Origin: Candidatus Chisholmbacteria bacterium RIFCSPLOWO2_01_FULL_49_14
GTDB lineage: Bacteria > Patescibacteriota > Microgenomatia > UBA1400 > Chisholmbacteraceae
Direction of reading: 5' to 3'
Assembly (NCBI GenBank): GCA_001816915.1
Contig: MHCL01000011.1
Coordinates: forward strand, 14,462-52,795
Length of the DNA: 38,334 bases
Below are positions 1 to 6,883 of this stretch, in pieces. The notes beneath the pieces are model-generated. The model was not told the origin of the DNA. It searched no databases and saw only the letters and a list, made by a program, of their open reading frames with translations. The position numbers and the translations under genes were made by a program. The first letter of the stretch is position 1; each line of letters opens with the position of its first letter.

Positions 1-144
1 GCTTCGCGCTGACTGCTTACCCGCTTCGACTCGAATCGAGGCGAGTTCAGCCGTATCGCGAGCCGGTCACTTCGGCGGACAGGCGTACGCGCCCGCCTGC
101 TCCCGAACATAGGGAGGGCGGGCAGGCCCGACCGACATGACTTG
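1..144. other. Non-coding, hairpin-rich flank of tRNA-Leu
   Basis: No credible gene is seen. The stretch holds GC-rich inverted repeats, for example CCCGCC..CTCCC at about 91-104 facing GGGAG-GGCGGG at about 112-122. CCGACATG just left of the tRNA at 132-139 is mirrored by CATGTCGG on its right side, so the tRNA sits at the tip of a larger inverted structure. The function is unknown; it resembles the palindromic spacer repeats seen elsewhere in the window. Confidence 0.4.
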
Positions 145-229
145 TGCCAGAGGTGGGAGTCGAACCCACACATCCTTGCGGATACACGGTTCTAAGCCGT
201 GCCTGTCTACCGGTTCCAGCACTCTGGCA
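145..229 (-). tRNA. tRNA-Leu(TAG)
   Basis: Type II tRNA on the minus strand. The 7-bp acceptor stem TGCCAGA/TCTGGCA is perfect. The anticodon arm CACGG-CTTAGAA-CCGTG gives anticodon TAG, followed by a long variable arm and a normal GGTTCGAC-type T-loop. No CCA is encoded. It reads CUA codons. Confidence 0.95.
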
Positions 230-252
230 TGTCGGGCGGGGCGCCAAGCTTG

Positions 253-282
253 CCCTGAAGTGAGCTTTGCTCTACTTTAGGG
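253..282. repeat. Strong hairpin next to tRNA-Leu
   Basis: CCCTGAAGTGAGC (253-265) pairs with GCTCTACTTTAGGG (269-282) through 13 base pairs, with one bulged T, one G-T wobble and a TTT loop. There is no T-run that would make it a clear terminator. It lies between tRNA-Leu and the palindrome at 286-303 and is probably one of the spacer repeats. Confidence 0.5.
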
Positions 283-285
283 TTC

Positions 286-303
286 CCTGCCTGCGCAGGC
301 AGG
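286..303. repeat. 18-bp GC-rich palindrome CCTGCCTGCGCAGGCAGG
   Basis: Perfect palindrome. The identical 18-mer recurs at 3695-3712. Close relatives are at 16170-16189 (20 bp) and 16680-16700 (21 bp, inside a gene). At three of the four places its insertion point can be read directly from the interrupted host sequence, so it behaves like a dispersed mobile palindrome. Confidence 0.8.
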
Positions 304-386
304 CGCCACCCCGGCATGAAATTGCTTGCGCGTCACCAGCGTATTTTATCGTTTTTCCGAGGTGAAATGAAGATGATGAGTGATTT

Positions 387-998
387 TTAAAAATTTCCGG
401 TTGTGAGCTCTTCGTGGAACTGTTCAACTCCTTGAGCCCAAGAACCGTTGGAAGCAGGGGTGTACACTGCCATGATGTCAGATGGCTCGATAAGACCTCT
501 TGATACAAACTTTTCTTCCAAGCCTTTCATTACGGTTTCTATGCCCTCTTCCCAGGAATTAAAACAGAGCGTTCCTCTGGAATGGATCCCGTATCCCCAG
601 GCGTTGTGGCAGTTTTCTGACGGCATCTTTTTACCGAGATTGGATTCTTGCTGAGCGATGGCGATAAAGAGGTACGGATCAATATGATATTTTTCAGCCA
701 TATCAAGGATATACTGTCCGTATCCGGCCATTGGTGAATTATATCGGGAGAGATACAGGTCGATGATTACCGGTCGGGCATCCCCGGTTTGCACTGCAGA
801 TCTGATATTTTGAGCCGCTTCCGGGAGAGCCGCATACGCAAGATATGGTGAGGGGGATAAAGATATCCCATGTACCTCCGCTGTCAAGAGAAGCTTCATT
901 TCCCGGGTTTGTGCAAGTTGTGAATAAGTCTGCAGGCTTACCAGAAGGGTTGCGAGTGTAGCGGGCAACCAAATCATTATCGTTAATAATCGCTTCAT
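387..998 (-). CDS. Membrane-anchored lysozyme-like (SLT/glucosaminidase-type) protein
   Basis: 203 aa. A hydrophobic N-terminal segment (about residues 4-24) anchors or exports it. The C-terminal half has the lysozyme-fold signature: an alpha-helical IDPYLFIAIAQQESNLG stretch (about 106-122) with E118-S119 as the likely catalytic Glu and following Ser, then NAWGYGI and FNSWEEGIETVMKGL. This pattern is typical of peptidoglycan-cleaving transglycosylase or glucosaminidase domains. It probably remodels the cell wall outside the membrane. An AGGAGG lies about 25 nt upstream of the ATG, too far for a normal ribosome site, so the start is slightly uncertain. It is transcribed alone. The exact bond cleaved cannot be told from the sequence. 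Confidence 0.75.
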   Translation of the reverse strand: MKRLLTIMIWLPATLATLLVSLQTYSQLAQTREMKLLLTAEVHGISLSPSPYLAYAALPEAAQNIRSAVQTGDARPVIIDLYLSRYNSPMAGYGQYILDMAEKYHIDPYLFIAIAQQESNLGKKMPSENCHNAWGYGIHSRGTLCFNSWEEGIETVMKGLEEKFVSRGLIEPSDIMAVYTPASNGSWAQGVEQFHEELTTGNF

Positions 999-1109
999 AT
1001 GGTTTTATACTGCGATACGAAGACCTCCTGCATCATGAATTTGAAGCGCAAATCGTTGCCTAATAATCCTGACACATTTTGATGTTGAATGTCAAGGGAA
1101 AAGACTTCT

Positions 1110-1415
1110 TTACAATCCGAAGAATTTTTTGATAAGAGTCGTCAATGTTGAAGGATTCTGTTCAAGCTTCTTTTTGATGGATTTAGACCATACTGAAACG
1201 ATAATCCATTCTCGTTTTTCGTTCTGTTTCGCGAGTACCTCCACTTTCTGATTTCCGATTGTACGGTAATATATCCAAGAGTCTTTGTTTTTCGCGTATC
1301 GAGACTGATCCGGCCTTTTCCAGGCAGCCCAGGCATCACCCTGCTTAATGCCCCGATCTCTAAGGCGATTGAGCGCGTGATTCGTCCAGATTACGCCTCC
1401 GAAGTGTTTATTCAT
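1110..1415 (-). CDS. DUF4258 domain protein
   Basis: 101 aa. The N-terminal WTNHALNRLRDRGI (about 10-23) is the conserved opening of the DUF4258 family (H-A-x-x-R-x-x-x-R-G-I), followed by WIYYRTIGNQKVEVLAKQN and WIIVSVWS strands. The family is small and basic, has a toxin/RelE-like look, and its function is not established. No antitoxin-like partner is adjacent, so a toxin role would be inference only. The Lys-rich tail may bind nucleic acid. A TGACA..TGTCA inverted pair (1070-1094) lies just beyond its 3' end, between it and the neighbouring lysozyme-like gene. Confidence 0.7.
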   Translation of the reverse strand: MNKHFGGVIWTNHALNRLRDRGIKQGDAWAAWKRPDQSRYAKNKDSWIYYRTIGNQKVEVLAKQNEKREWIIVSVWSKSIKKKLEQNPSTLTTLIKKFFGL

Positions 1416-1585
1416 GAATGTTTTTCAAAAAACGGATAGAATGCCTTATCCCAGCCCCTGTATCGAAATGATCTTATCAAACTCCTCAAGTCATAGCGAG
1501 CATTCGATCTGACTCAGAAAAATTGTTAATCGAATTGTGTTGTCGTTGAACCGATGGATGCCCCGTAATCTGATACCATGGATTT

Positions 1586-2248
1586 GTGAGGAAGAAAAAA
1601 TCTGTAACCGGACTTCAGAAGGCTGCATTCGGAACTGTGGTTGCGGGAGTGATAGCCGGTACGTTATGGCTCACTTTCGGGAAAGGAATGCCGTTTCAGG
1701 TTCCCGCATACAGCGTCTCCAGGGTCATCGACGGAGATACGTTTGAGACGGTGGAGAAGCAGCTCATTCGACTTGCATCAACAGAGGCCCCGGAGGAGGG
1801 TTTATGCGGGAGTCAGGAAGCTAAAAACGCTCTAGAAGGCTTCGTAATGGGAAAACCGGTCTATCTCAAGGTATTGTATCGGGATCCGTACTATCGTCTC
1901 GTGAGCCAGGTTTATACCGAGGGCGGATACGTCAACGAACGCATGATTGCAGAAGGTTTTGCGTATTATTACAACCGGGATAAGAATGTAGCCGAGAAAC
2001 TGAAATCAGCCGGCGAGCAAGCGCGGAAGGAGAAAAAAGGGATCCACGGTCCCCCGTGCACCCAGACTAATCCGATAACTCCTCGATGCGAGATCAAAGG
2101 GAATGTGCGGGAAGAAAAAATTTACTTTACCCCACGGTGCCAGCAATACAAAATCACCGACGTTCAGCTCTACTTGGGTGACCGCTGGTTTTGTACCGAG
2201 AGAGAGGCGTTTGACGCGGGATTTCGAAAAGGAAAACAGTGCCCGTAA
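1586..2248 (+). CDS. Membrane-anchored thermonuclease (SNase-like) with Cys-rich tail
   Basis: 220 aa, GTG start (an upstream ATG at 1578 hits a stop after three codons). One transmembrane helix (about 13-32) is followed by a staphylococcal-nuclease domain: VIDGDTF (47-53), IRLASTEAPE (61-70, with R62, E67 and E70 in the positions of catalytic Arg35, Asp40 and Glu43) and YRLVSQVY (R104 matching Arg87). A C-terminal segment (about 155-220) with CEIKGN, a CQQY element, WFCTEREAFDAGFRKGKQC and four Cys resembles the small Ada-type domain often fused to these nucleases. It probably degrades external DNA at the cell surface, which would suit an organism that scavenges nucleotides. Confidence 0.88.
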   Translation: MRKKKSVTGLQKAAFGTVVAGVIAGTLWLTFGKGMPFQVPAYSVSRVIDGDTFETVEKQLIRLASTEAPEEGLCGSQEAKNALEGFVMGKPVYLKVLYRDPYYRLVSQVYTEGGYVNERMIAEGFAYYYNRDKNVAEKLKSAGEQARKEKKGIHGPPCTQTNPITPRCEIKGNVREEKIYFTPRCQQYKITDVQLYLGDRWFCTEREAFDAGFRKGKQCP

Positions 2249-2334
2249 GACAATATTATTTTAACATCTCATCCTCTCGGAACAATTCGCCAACCTCAGC
2301 GGATTGATACTTTTACACTGAGCTTGTCGAAGTG

Positions 2335-2406
2335 TGAGCCCGGGAGGATTCGAACCTCCGACCTATTGCTTAAGAGGCAACCGCTCTACCGCTGAGCTAC
2401 GGGCCC
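2335..2406 (-). tRNA. tRNA-Lys(CTT)
   Basis: Acceptor GGGCCCG/CGGGCTC with one G-U pair. Anticodon arm GTTGC-CTCTTAA-GCAAT gives CTT. No CCA is encoded. It is followed after 23 bp by tRNA-Arg on the same strand. Its discriminator end overlaps a small dispersed inverted repeat (ACACT..AGTGT, 2315-2335). Confidence 0.93.
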
Positions 2407-2429
2407 ATGCTTCCTCATGCCCAATTCAG

Positions 2430-2504
2430 TGCGCCCGGGAGGATTCGAACCTCCGACCCTCTGTTCCGAAGACAGATGCTCTTATTCCGCTGAGCTACGG
2501 GCGC
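2430..2504 (-). tRNA. tRNA-Arg(TCG)
   Basis: Acceptor GCGCCCG/CGGGCGC. Anticodon arm TCTGT-CTTCGGA-ACAGA gives TCG. The T-arm matches that of the neighbouring tRNA-Lys almost exactly. No CCA is encoded. Confidence 0.93.
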
Positions 2505-2651
2505 CAGATAGGATATGCGAATTCTTTTTTGTTATCCAGTTCACCAATGGACTAGTGACTAGGGTTTATTCCGTTCCTGAATACTCTGAGTATCGCTCAA
2601 ACTACAGGAATAATTTTACGATGTTTATTATATCAAACCTGATTGAAAAAG

Positions 2652-3452
2652 ATGTATGTCTGCATCATTGACCAAATAGAAAAATGTGTGTATCGTTTGA
2701 TCAAGATGTCGAGTTTGTACGATAGACTCGTTAACAAGGTGATGCAATCAAGAGCTCTTGGACGAGTACATAGGATCAATACAGAAGAAATTGACTCTTC
2801 CCAAGATCGATTCAGTGAGCCGTTCATTACCGTTTCCCGGGAGCCAGGCAGCGGAGGAAAACCCGTTGCCCAAATGGTGGCAAAAAAATTAAATTTCGCC
2901 TTTTACAATAAACAAATCGTTGAAGACCTCTCGAAAAGTGTTCATCAGCGCACGGTACTTCTGGAAAGCGTCGATGAAAGAGGACGGACAGCGATAGAAG
3001 ATATTATCCACGGTATTTTTAATCCAGACTACGTATCTGACATCAGTTATATCGAACATCTTTCAAGAGTGATTTTATCTGCAGCTTATAAAGGAGAGGT
3101 TGTCATCCTGGGAAGAGGAGCGAATTTTATTACCCCATTTGAGAGTGGACTTCATGTTCGCATCTGTGCTCCTTACTCTGTGAGAGTAGAGAGAGCTATA
3201 AAATATGAAAAAATATCAAAAGAGAAAGTAATACAAATAATAAAAGAAACGGACACCAAGAGACAAGAATTTATTCGACAATACTTTGGAAAAGATATTG
3301 CTAATCCTGATTACTACGATTTAGTTATTAATACTGCAGATATGAGCATCGAAGATGCCGCAGAGCATGTGATGCTGGCTTTGAAAAATAAATTTCCTGA
3401 ATATGCGAAAAAGAGACGGAAACTATTTGAGAAGCTTATTTTGACCTTCTAA
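2652..3452 (+). CDS. Cytidylate-kinase-like P-loop protein
   Basis: 266 aa from the ATG at 2652; an ATG at 2706 is an equally possible start, and neither has a clear ribosome site. The segment FITVSREPGSGGKPVAQMVA holds a P-loop (SREPGSGG at about 62-69), then FYNKQIVEDLSK, the core strand VVILGRGANFI and VRICAPYSVRVERAIKYEKI (LID-like Arg residues). This is the organisation of the 'cytidylate kinase-like' family, which is distinct from housekeeping Cmk. The substrate is unknown; phosphorylation of a nucleotide or related compound is the family expectation. The C-terminus is strongly basic (KKRRK). It stands alone upstream of the tRNA cluster. Confidence 0.78.
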   Translation: MYVCIIDQIEKCVYRLIKMSSLYDRLVNKVMQSRALGRVHRINTEEIDSSQDRFSEPFITVSREPGSGGKPVAQMVAKKLNFAFYNKQIVEDLSKSVHQRTVLLESVDERGRTAIEDIIHGIFNPDYVSDISYIEHLSRVILSAAYKGEVVILGRGANFITPFESGLHVRICAPYSVRVERAIKYEKISKEKVIQIIKETDTKRQEFIRQYFGKDIANPDYYDLVINTADMSIEDAAEHVMLALKNKFPEYAKKRRKLFEKLILTF

Positions 3453-3489
3453 GGGAGTGTTTTAAGCACTTCGAGCTCGTAAATCATGA

Positions 3490-3495
3490 TATAAT
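3490..3495 (+). promoter_or_regulatory. Possible -10 box of the tRNA cluster
   Basis: TATAAT lies 62 bp upstream of the first tRNA of the 3558-4208 cluster. No good -35 hexamer is seen at 16-18 bp, so this is tentative. Confidence 0.35.
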
Positions 3496-3557
3496 CTTCC
3501 TCGACTGGTTAACTTTCTCTCTGAAGAAATTAAGGTGTATGAAAAGGAAGTTATCTG

Positions 3558-3642
3558 GCAGGTGTGGCGGAACTGGCAGACGCGTACGGTTCAGGACCGT
3601 ATGGACATAACGTCCTTGGAGGTTCGAGTCCTCTCACCTGCA
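3558..3642 (+). tRNA. tRNA-Leu(CAG)
   Basis: Type II tRNA. Acceptor GCAGGTG/CACCTGC, anticodon arm TACGG-TTCAGGA-CCGTA (CAG), variable arm GGACATAACGTCC. First gene of a five-tRNA cluster. Confidence 0.95.
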
Positions 3643-3682
3643 CAACGATCGATTTTGTGAACAATGGAAGTTGTTTTGATTG

Positions 3683-3735
3683 GCCGAGGTGGCGCCTGCC
3701 TGCGCAGGCAGGGAACTGGCCCGCCTCGAAGTGCC
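3683..3735 (+). pseudogene. tRNA-Leu 5' half interrupted by a palindrome
   Basis: GCCGAGGTGGCG (3683-3694) and GAACTGGC (3713-3720) join to give exactly the first 20 nt of the intact tRNA-Leu(GAG) at 3842. Between them lies the 18-bp palindrome CCTGCCTGCGCAGGCAGG, inserted in the 5' strand of the D-stem. Right after the 20 nt begins a second hairpin, CCCGCCT...AGGCGGG (3720-3751). The rest of the tRNA is not recognisable, so it cannot be functional. Confidence 0.8.
3695..3712. repeat. 18-bp palindrome inside tRNA-Leu relic
   Basis: Second perfect copy of the palindrome at 286-303. Removing it restores tRNA sequence with no extra or missing base. Confidence 0.85.
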
Positions 3736-3841
3736 CCGCTGGCAAGGCGGGCTCGCGATACTCGTATAAGAAAAAATCAAAGGTGAAGGAATTCGGCTGA
3801 TGAATCACTTTACATAACTTGAAAAGCAATCTAATAAACAG

Positions 3842-3925
3842 GCCGAGGTGGCGGAACTGGCAGACGCGCAGTCTTGAGGTGGCTGTGGGAGAAATCCTGT
3901 GGAGGTTCGAGTCCTCTCCTCGGCA
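3842..3925 (+). tRNA. tRNA-Leu(GAG)
   Basis: Type II tRNA. Acceptor GCCGAGG/CCTCGGC, anticodon arm CAGTC-TTGAGGT-GGCTG (GAG). A 5'-half relic of the same tRNA lies 120 bp upstream. Confidence 0.94.
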
Positions 3926-3950
3926 CAATTCCTGTTTGTAATCGAAAGAA

Positions 3951-4023
3951 GACCGCTTAGCTCAGTTGGAAGAGCGCTTCGCTTACATCGAAGAGGTCGG
4001 GGGTTCGAGACCCTCAGCGGTCA
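3951..4023 (+). tRNA. tRNA-Val(TAC)
   Basis: Acceptor GACCGCT/AGCGGTC, anticodon arm CTTCG-CTTACAT-CGAAG (TAC). Confidence 0.95.
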
Positions 4024-4045
4024 CAAATGCCTGGGATAATAATAT

Positions 4046-4118
4046 GCCGAGGTAGCCTAGTCGGTCATGGCACGTGTCTGAAAAACACGGGATACAGGTT
4101 CGATTCCTGTCCTCGGCA
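4046..4118 (+). tRNA. tRNA-Phe(GAA)
   Basis: Acceptor GCCGAGG/CCTCGGC, anticodon arm CGTGT-CTGAAAA-ACACG (GAA). Confidence 0.95.
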
Positions 4119-4136
4119 CTCATCTACGAAGTTTTT

Positions 4137-4208
4137 GCGAGGGTAGTTCAGTGGTAGAACGTCTCATTGCCAATGAGAAGGTCGCGGGTTCAATTCCCGT
4201 CCCTCGCT
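4137..4208 (+). tRNA. tRNA-Gly(GCC)
   Basis: Acceptor GCGAGGG/CCCTCGC, anticodon arm TCTCA-TTGCCAA-TGAGA (GCC). Last gene of the five-tRNA cluster. Confidence 0.95.
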
Positions 4209-4241
4209 CACGAGTCAAACTCGCTTGCGAGATTGAGGAGC

Positions 4242-4258
4242 GGCAAGTCAGACTTGCC
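4242..4258. terminator. Hairpin between converging tRNA cluster and ATP-grasp operon
   Basis: GGCAAGTC-A-GACTTGCC is a near-perfect palindrome in the gap between convergent transcription units. It has no T-run, so it may be a bidirectional stop or an RNA-stabilising hairpin. Confidence 0.4.
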
Positions 4259-4260
4259 CG

Positions 4261-5292
4261 TTATCTGTAAAGATGAATCCCAAGTCGTTTGCGTGCAATA
4301 TAAAGAATATTTTTTAAAAGATCTTCGTAGCTCATACCGGAATTTCTTGCTTGGACAGGAAGGTAGCCGGTCTTGGAAATTTCCGGTGGAATCAGACCGG
4401 GTGGTGAATTGACTTCTAAAATATAGGGATTCCCTTGAAGATCACATCGTACATCCATTCGGCAGAAATCTTGGATATTTAAGGCATTCCAAAGGGACAA
4501 ACACATCGATTCAAGCTTCTCGCGGAGCGATGGCGGTATTTTTGCAGGACAGATCAAGTGGTTTGAAGACGCTTGCTCTTCAACGATCCACTTGACCTCC
4601 AATGAGTCGAGTGGCTCGTAGCCTTTGGGGAGGGTGGAGTGATCGGCTTCAATGATTGGTAATATCTTGGGTGGGTTTCCGAGTAATCCTATTGAGAATT
4701 CCCTCCCCCGGATGAACGGTTCAACAAGTGCAGGTTCATTAAATGTATCGAGGATAAATGTGATCTGCTTTTTAAGCTCCAGTTTGTTTTTGACTACGCT
4801 TTTATTGGTGATTCCTGCAGATGAACCTTGGGCGATGGGCTTAACAATCAAAGGAAATTCAAGTTTTGCTTCCAGATCCTGCGTTTCACGTTCGAACACT
4901 TGCCAAGGTAAAGTTGGAATTCCAAATGCCTTGCAGACTGTTTTAGTTTGGGCTTTGGTCATGATCGTTGCCTGAGTAAGCGGAGAAGATCCGGTATAGG
5001 GAATTTCCAGCATTTCACAGATTGCAGGTATGTGGGTATAGCGATCTTTGCCGTTGATGCCAAGGGAATAATTGAACACCAGGTTGATATCTTTGCGATG
5101 TTGTTTAAGGATTTCGTACGCATCTTCATTCGCCTCCACAGGAAGTACATCCTCTCCTATTGATTTAAGGTGGGAAATCATTGCTGTAATTGTCCCGGGA
5201 TCATCAAAATCCGCTTCCTTGTGAGATTGTTGATCGCTAGGATCCGGATAGCGGTGGCGGACGTTATAGAGGAAGGCTAAGCGATGCTTCAT
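4261..5292 (-). CDS. D-Ala-D-Ala-ligase-like ATP-grasp enzyme (second of a pair)
   Basis: 343 aa. It has the full ATP-grasp layout of the D-alanine-D-alanine ligase family: IPYTGSS (97-103), the lysine strand PLIVKP (147-152), the glycine-rich loop GSSAGI (156-161), VEPFIRGREFSIGLL (190-204), RMDVRCD (278-284) and the metal-binding EVNSPPGL (293-300). The key loops are intact, so it should be an active carboxylate-amine ligase. It may be the real Ddl for peptidoglycan, but the family also includes peptide-modifying ligases. It lies 45 nt downstream of a second, more divergent ATP-grasp gene, with a 64-aa peptide gene before that, which suggests a three-gene operon. No strong ribosome site is seen. 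The substrate cannot be assigned from sequence. Confidence 0.82.
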   Translation of the reverse strand: MKHRLAFLYNVRHRYPDPSDQQSHKEADFDDPGTITAMISHLKSIGEDVLPVEANEDAYEILKQHRKDINLVFNYSLGINGKDRYTHIPAICEMLEIPYTGSSPLTQATIMTKAQTKTVCKAFGIPTLPWQVFERETQDLEAKLEFPLIVKPIAQGSSAGITNKSVVKNKLELKKQITFILDTFNEPALVEPFIRGREFSIGLLGNPPKILPIIEADHSTLPKGYEPLDSLEVKWIVEEQASSNHLICPAKIPPSLREKLESMCLSLWNALNIQDFCRMDVRCDLQGNPYILEVNSPPGLIPPEISKTGYLPVQARNSGMSYEDLLKNILYIARKRLGIHLYR

Positions 5293-5337
5293 GTTTTTAA
5301 AGAGGATATTTTCAATTACCTCAGGAAAATCACAGAA

Positions 5338-6414
5338 TTATTGAATTTCACCATTCCCCTCTGGTGTTGGATAGACTTTTGTTCCGATTCCGGTTGCATC
5401 GCGCATCGTATTGAGCATGAGCCTCTTGAGGATTTCCGTAAAAGATATTCCATAGAGATCCAAGATATTGGATAACGCGCAATCGGTTTCCTTCGGACCG
5501 AATGCGGGGTTACTATTACAATCGATAAAATAGTAACGACCTGAAATATCGAGCCTCGTGTCGAACTTCGCATAATCGGCCATTTTGGTGATCTCAAACG
5601 CCTTGCGGACATATTCTTTGAGCAGGCGGTCGTCGAACCTTTGGTAATGAAACGCTTCTTCTCCTTCTTCCAACCACTGGTCTTCAAACGTTGCAAAGAT
5701 ATATTTTTCTTCCGCTTTTGTGAAGACTTTTTCGGCAAGATAAATTTTCTTATTCAAACCCTCCAAAAGCATAGCGGTAATTTCCCGACCGACGATAAAC
5801 TCTTCCACCAGCACAGGCTGTTCGTAGGTTCTAATGAGATACTTCAAGCGTTCCCGCAGGTGGGTTTCATTTTCAGACACGGAGTTTTGGGTGATTTCTA
5901 CTGCCCCATGGATTTCGTTGAGTTTGGTGATAAGCGGGTAACGCAAGGTGGGATCAAGCGGATCGGTCGCGGAATTCATGAGTTGATAGTTTGGCACAGG
6001 GACTCCATTTTGCTGAAGGAGTTTTTTAATCAGAAACTTATTGTAGGAGAGTGATTCTCCAAGGATGCCGGCTCCCGTGTAGGGAATTTCAAGTAACTCA
6101 AGCACCGCGGGTATGGTTGAGGCTAAATATTCATTTCCTTTTACAGAACCAACCAAATTGATCGCAAGATCCGGTTTGTGTTTTCGAAGCCGTTCCGGGA
6201 GTTGCGGATCCCCGGGATACAAGAAGGCCTTGATGCCCATTGCCTCCAAATATTTCGCTATGATTTGCGCATCATCAAGCGCATCTTTCTCCGTCAGGTA
6301 TTGTACTTCGGTGGGAAAGTATTCCCGTTTAACCTCGCTATAAATGAGGCCAACCTTTTTGGGAAGCGACAAAAAAGCTTCTGAAGCCAATTGATGATCT
6401 TTTAAATTATTCAT
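5338..6414 (-). CDS. Divergent D-Ala-D-Ala-ligase-like ATP-grasp enzyme (first of a pair)
   Basis: 358 aa. ATP-grasp fold: VGLIYSEVK start, IPYTGAG (110-116), K164 strand, VEEFIVGREITAMLL (203-217), KFDTRLD (283-289) and the metal-site region IDCNSNPAFGP (297-307). Two features depart from true Ddl. The usual GSSxGI loop reads NEIHGAVEI (166-174), and the ExN metal motif reads DCN. It should bind ATP, but the acceptor site has probably changed, so D-Ala-D-Ala synthesis is doubtful. The start is supported by AAGGA about 10 nt upstream. It lies between the 64-aa peptide gene (75 nt upstream) and the more canonical ligase (45 nt downstream). Two unlike ATP-grasp ligases in tandem behind a peptide recall ribosomal-peptide tailoring clusters, which is inference. 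Confidence 0.8.
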   Translation of the reverse strand: MNNLKDHQLASEAFLSLPKKVGLIYSEVKREYFPTEVQYLTEKDALDDAQIIAKYLEAMGIKAFLYPGDPQLPERLRKHKPDLAINLVGSVKGNEYLASTIPAVLELLEIPYTGAGILGESLSYNKFLIKKLLQQNGVPVPNYQLMNSATDPLDPTLRYPLITKLNEIHGAVEITQNSVSENETHLRERLKYLIRTYEQPVLVEEFIVGREITAMLLEGLNKKIYLAEKVFTKAEEKYIFATFEDQWLEEGEEAFHYQRFDDRLLKEYVRKAFEITKMADYAKFDTRLDISGRYYFIDCNSNPAFGPKETDCALSNILDLYGISFTEILKRLMLNTMRDATGIGTKVYPTPEGNGEIQ

Positions 6415-6488
6415 GAACGATGATCCTTAAAAAATAAAAGCATATTTACTGATGATATTTCAAGCTCAATCCTTATTTTGATTCTCAT

Positions 6489-6683
6489 TCAGTCAGAAAA
6501 AAACTTAGTTTCTTCGATCACCGGAATTTCCCGTTCGTGCCAAGCGCGCCATTTCCTTCTTTTTCCAATAGGACCGATACTTCCGTTTGCATCGGAAGTA
6601 TCCGGTTGTGGTAGTTCTGCGCTCTCCTGAGAAAGATTGTTTGACAGTCTACCGGGAGGTTTATCTTCTTCGTCCTGATCCAT
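6489..6683 (-). CDS. 64-aa acidic/Pro-Ser-rich peptide heading the ATP-grasp operon
   Basis: 64 aa, not recognised. The first two thirds are hydrophilic and probably disordered (DQDEEDKPPGR, SAELPQPDTSD). A Gly-Pro-Ile-Gly element is followed by a compact C-terminal block, KRRKWRAWHEREIP and VIEETKFFSD, rich in basic, aromatic and then carboxylate side chains. There is no signal peptide. A promoter with a perfect TTGACA lies just upstream and the two ATP-grasp genes follow. The layout (short leader-like N-terminus, distinctive C-terminal core, ligases downstream) fits a possible ribosomally made precursor peptide, but no family is recognised. It could also be a small regulator. Confidence 0.5.
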   Translation of the reverse strand: MDQDEEDKPPGRLSNNLSQESAELPQPDTSDANGSIGPIGKRRKWRAWHEREIPVIEETKFFSD

Positions 6684-6703
6684 GGATAGCAGTTAAACCT
6701 TCA

Positions 6704-6733
6704 ATATCATCCTTCGAATTTCAAAAATGTCAA
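6704..6733 (-). promoter_or_regulatory. Promoter of peptide/ATP-grasp operon
   Basis: Minus-strand -35 TTGACA (6728-6733), 18-bp spacer, weak -10 TGATAT (6704-6709). The predicted start lies some 15 nt before the peptide ATG. The -35 is a full match; the -10 matches at only three positions. Confidence 0.45.
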
Positions 6734-6809
6734 GTGGATGACCAACCTTTCTGAAGGTCGCCCCTTTGGATCCTTGGTGAATACTGATAAAATACCTTTA
6801 TAAGATTGA

Positions 6810-6883
6810 TGCGGGGTCGTCTAATGGTAGGACACAGGCCTTTGAAGTCTGGTATGATGGTTCGAATCCATCCCCCGCAGCCA
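6810..6883 (+). tRNA. tRNA-Gln(TTG), CCA encoded
   Basis: Acceptor TGCGGGG/CCCCGCA, discriminator G, anticodon arm CAGGC-CTTTGAA-GTCTG (TTG). It is the only one of the 14 tRNAs here with a genomic CCA. That CCA is part of the GCCAG that begins the inverted repeat of the adjoining recombinase element. The recombinase reading frame runs antisense through the gene and stops in its D-loop region. Confidence 0.94.

Noticed and set aside
2334-2671. Open frames with GGFEPPT-type peptides across tRNA-Lys and tRNA-Arg
   Set aside because: These are translations of tRNA antisense sequence, a well-known annotation artefact.
3683-3925. Permuted or split tRNA gene
   Set aside because: An intact, continuous tRNA-Leu(GAG) lies just downstream and the fragment is a 5' part upstream of it, not a 3' half placed before a 5' half.
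3551-3928. 125-aa minus-strand frame over the tRNA-Leu genes
   Set aside because: It covers two tRNAs and a tRNA relic; no protein features.
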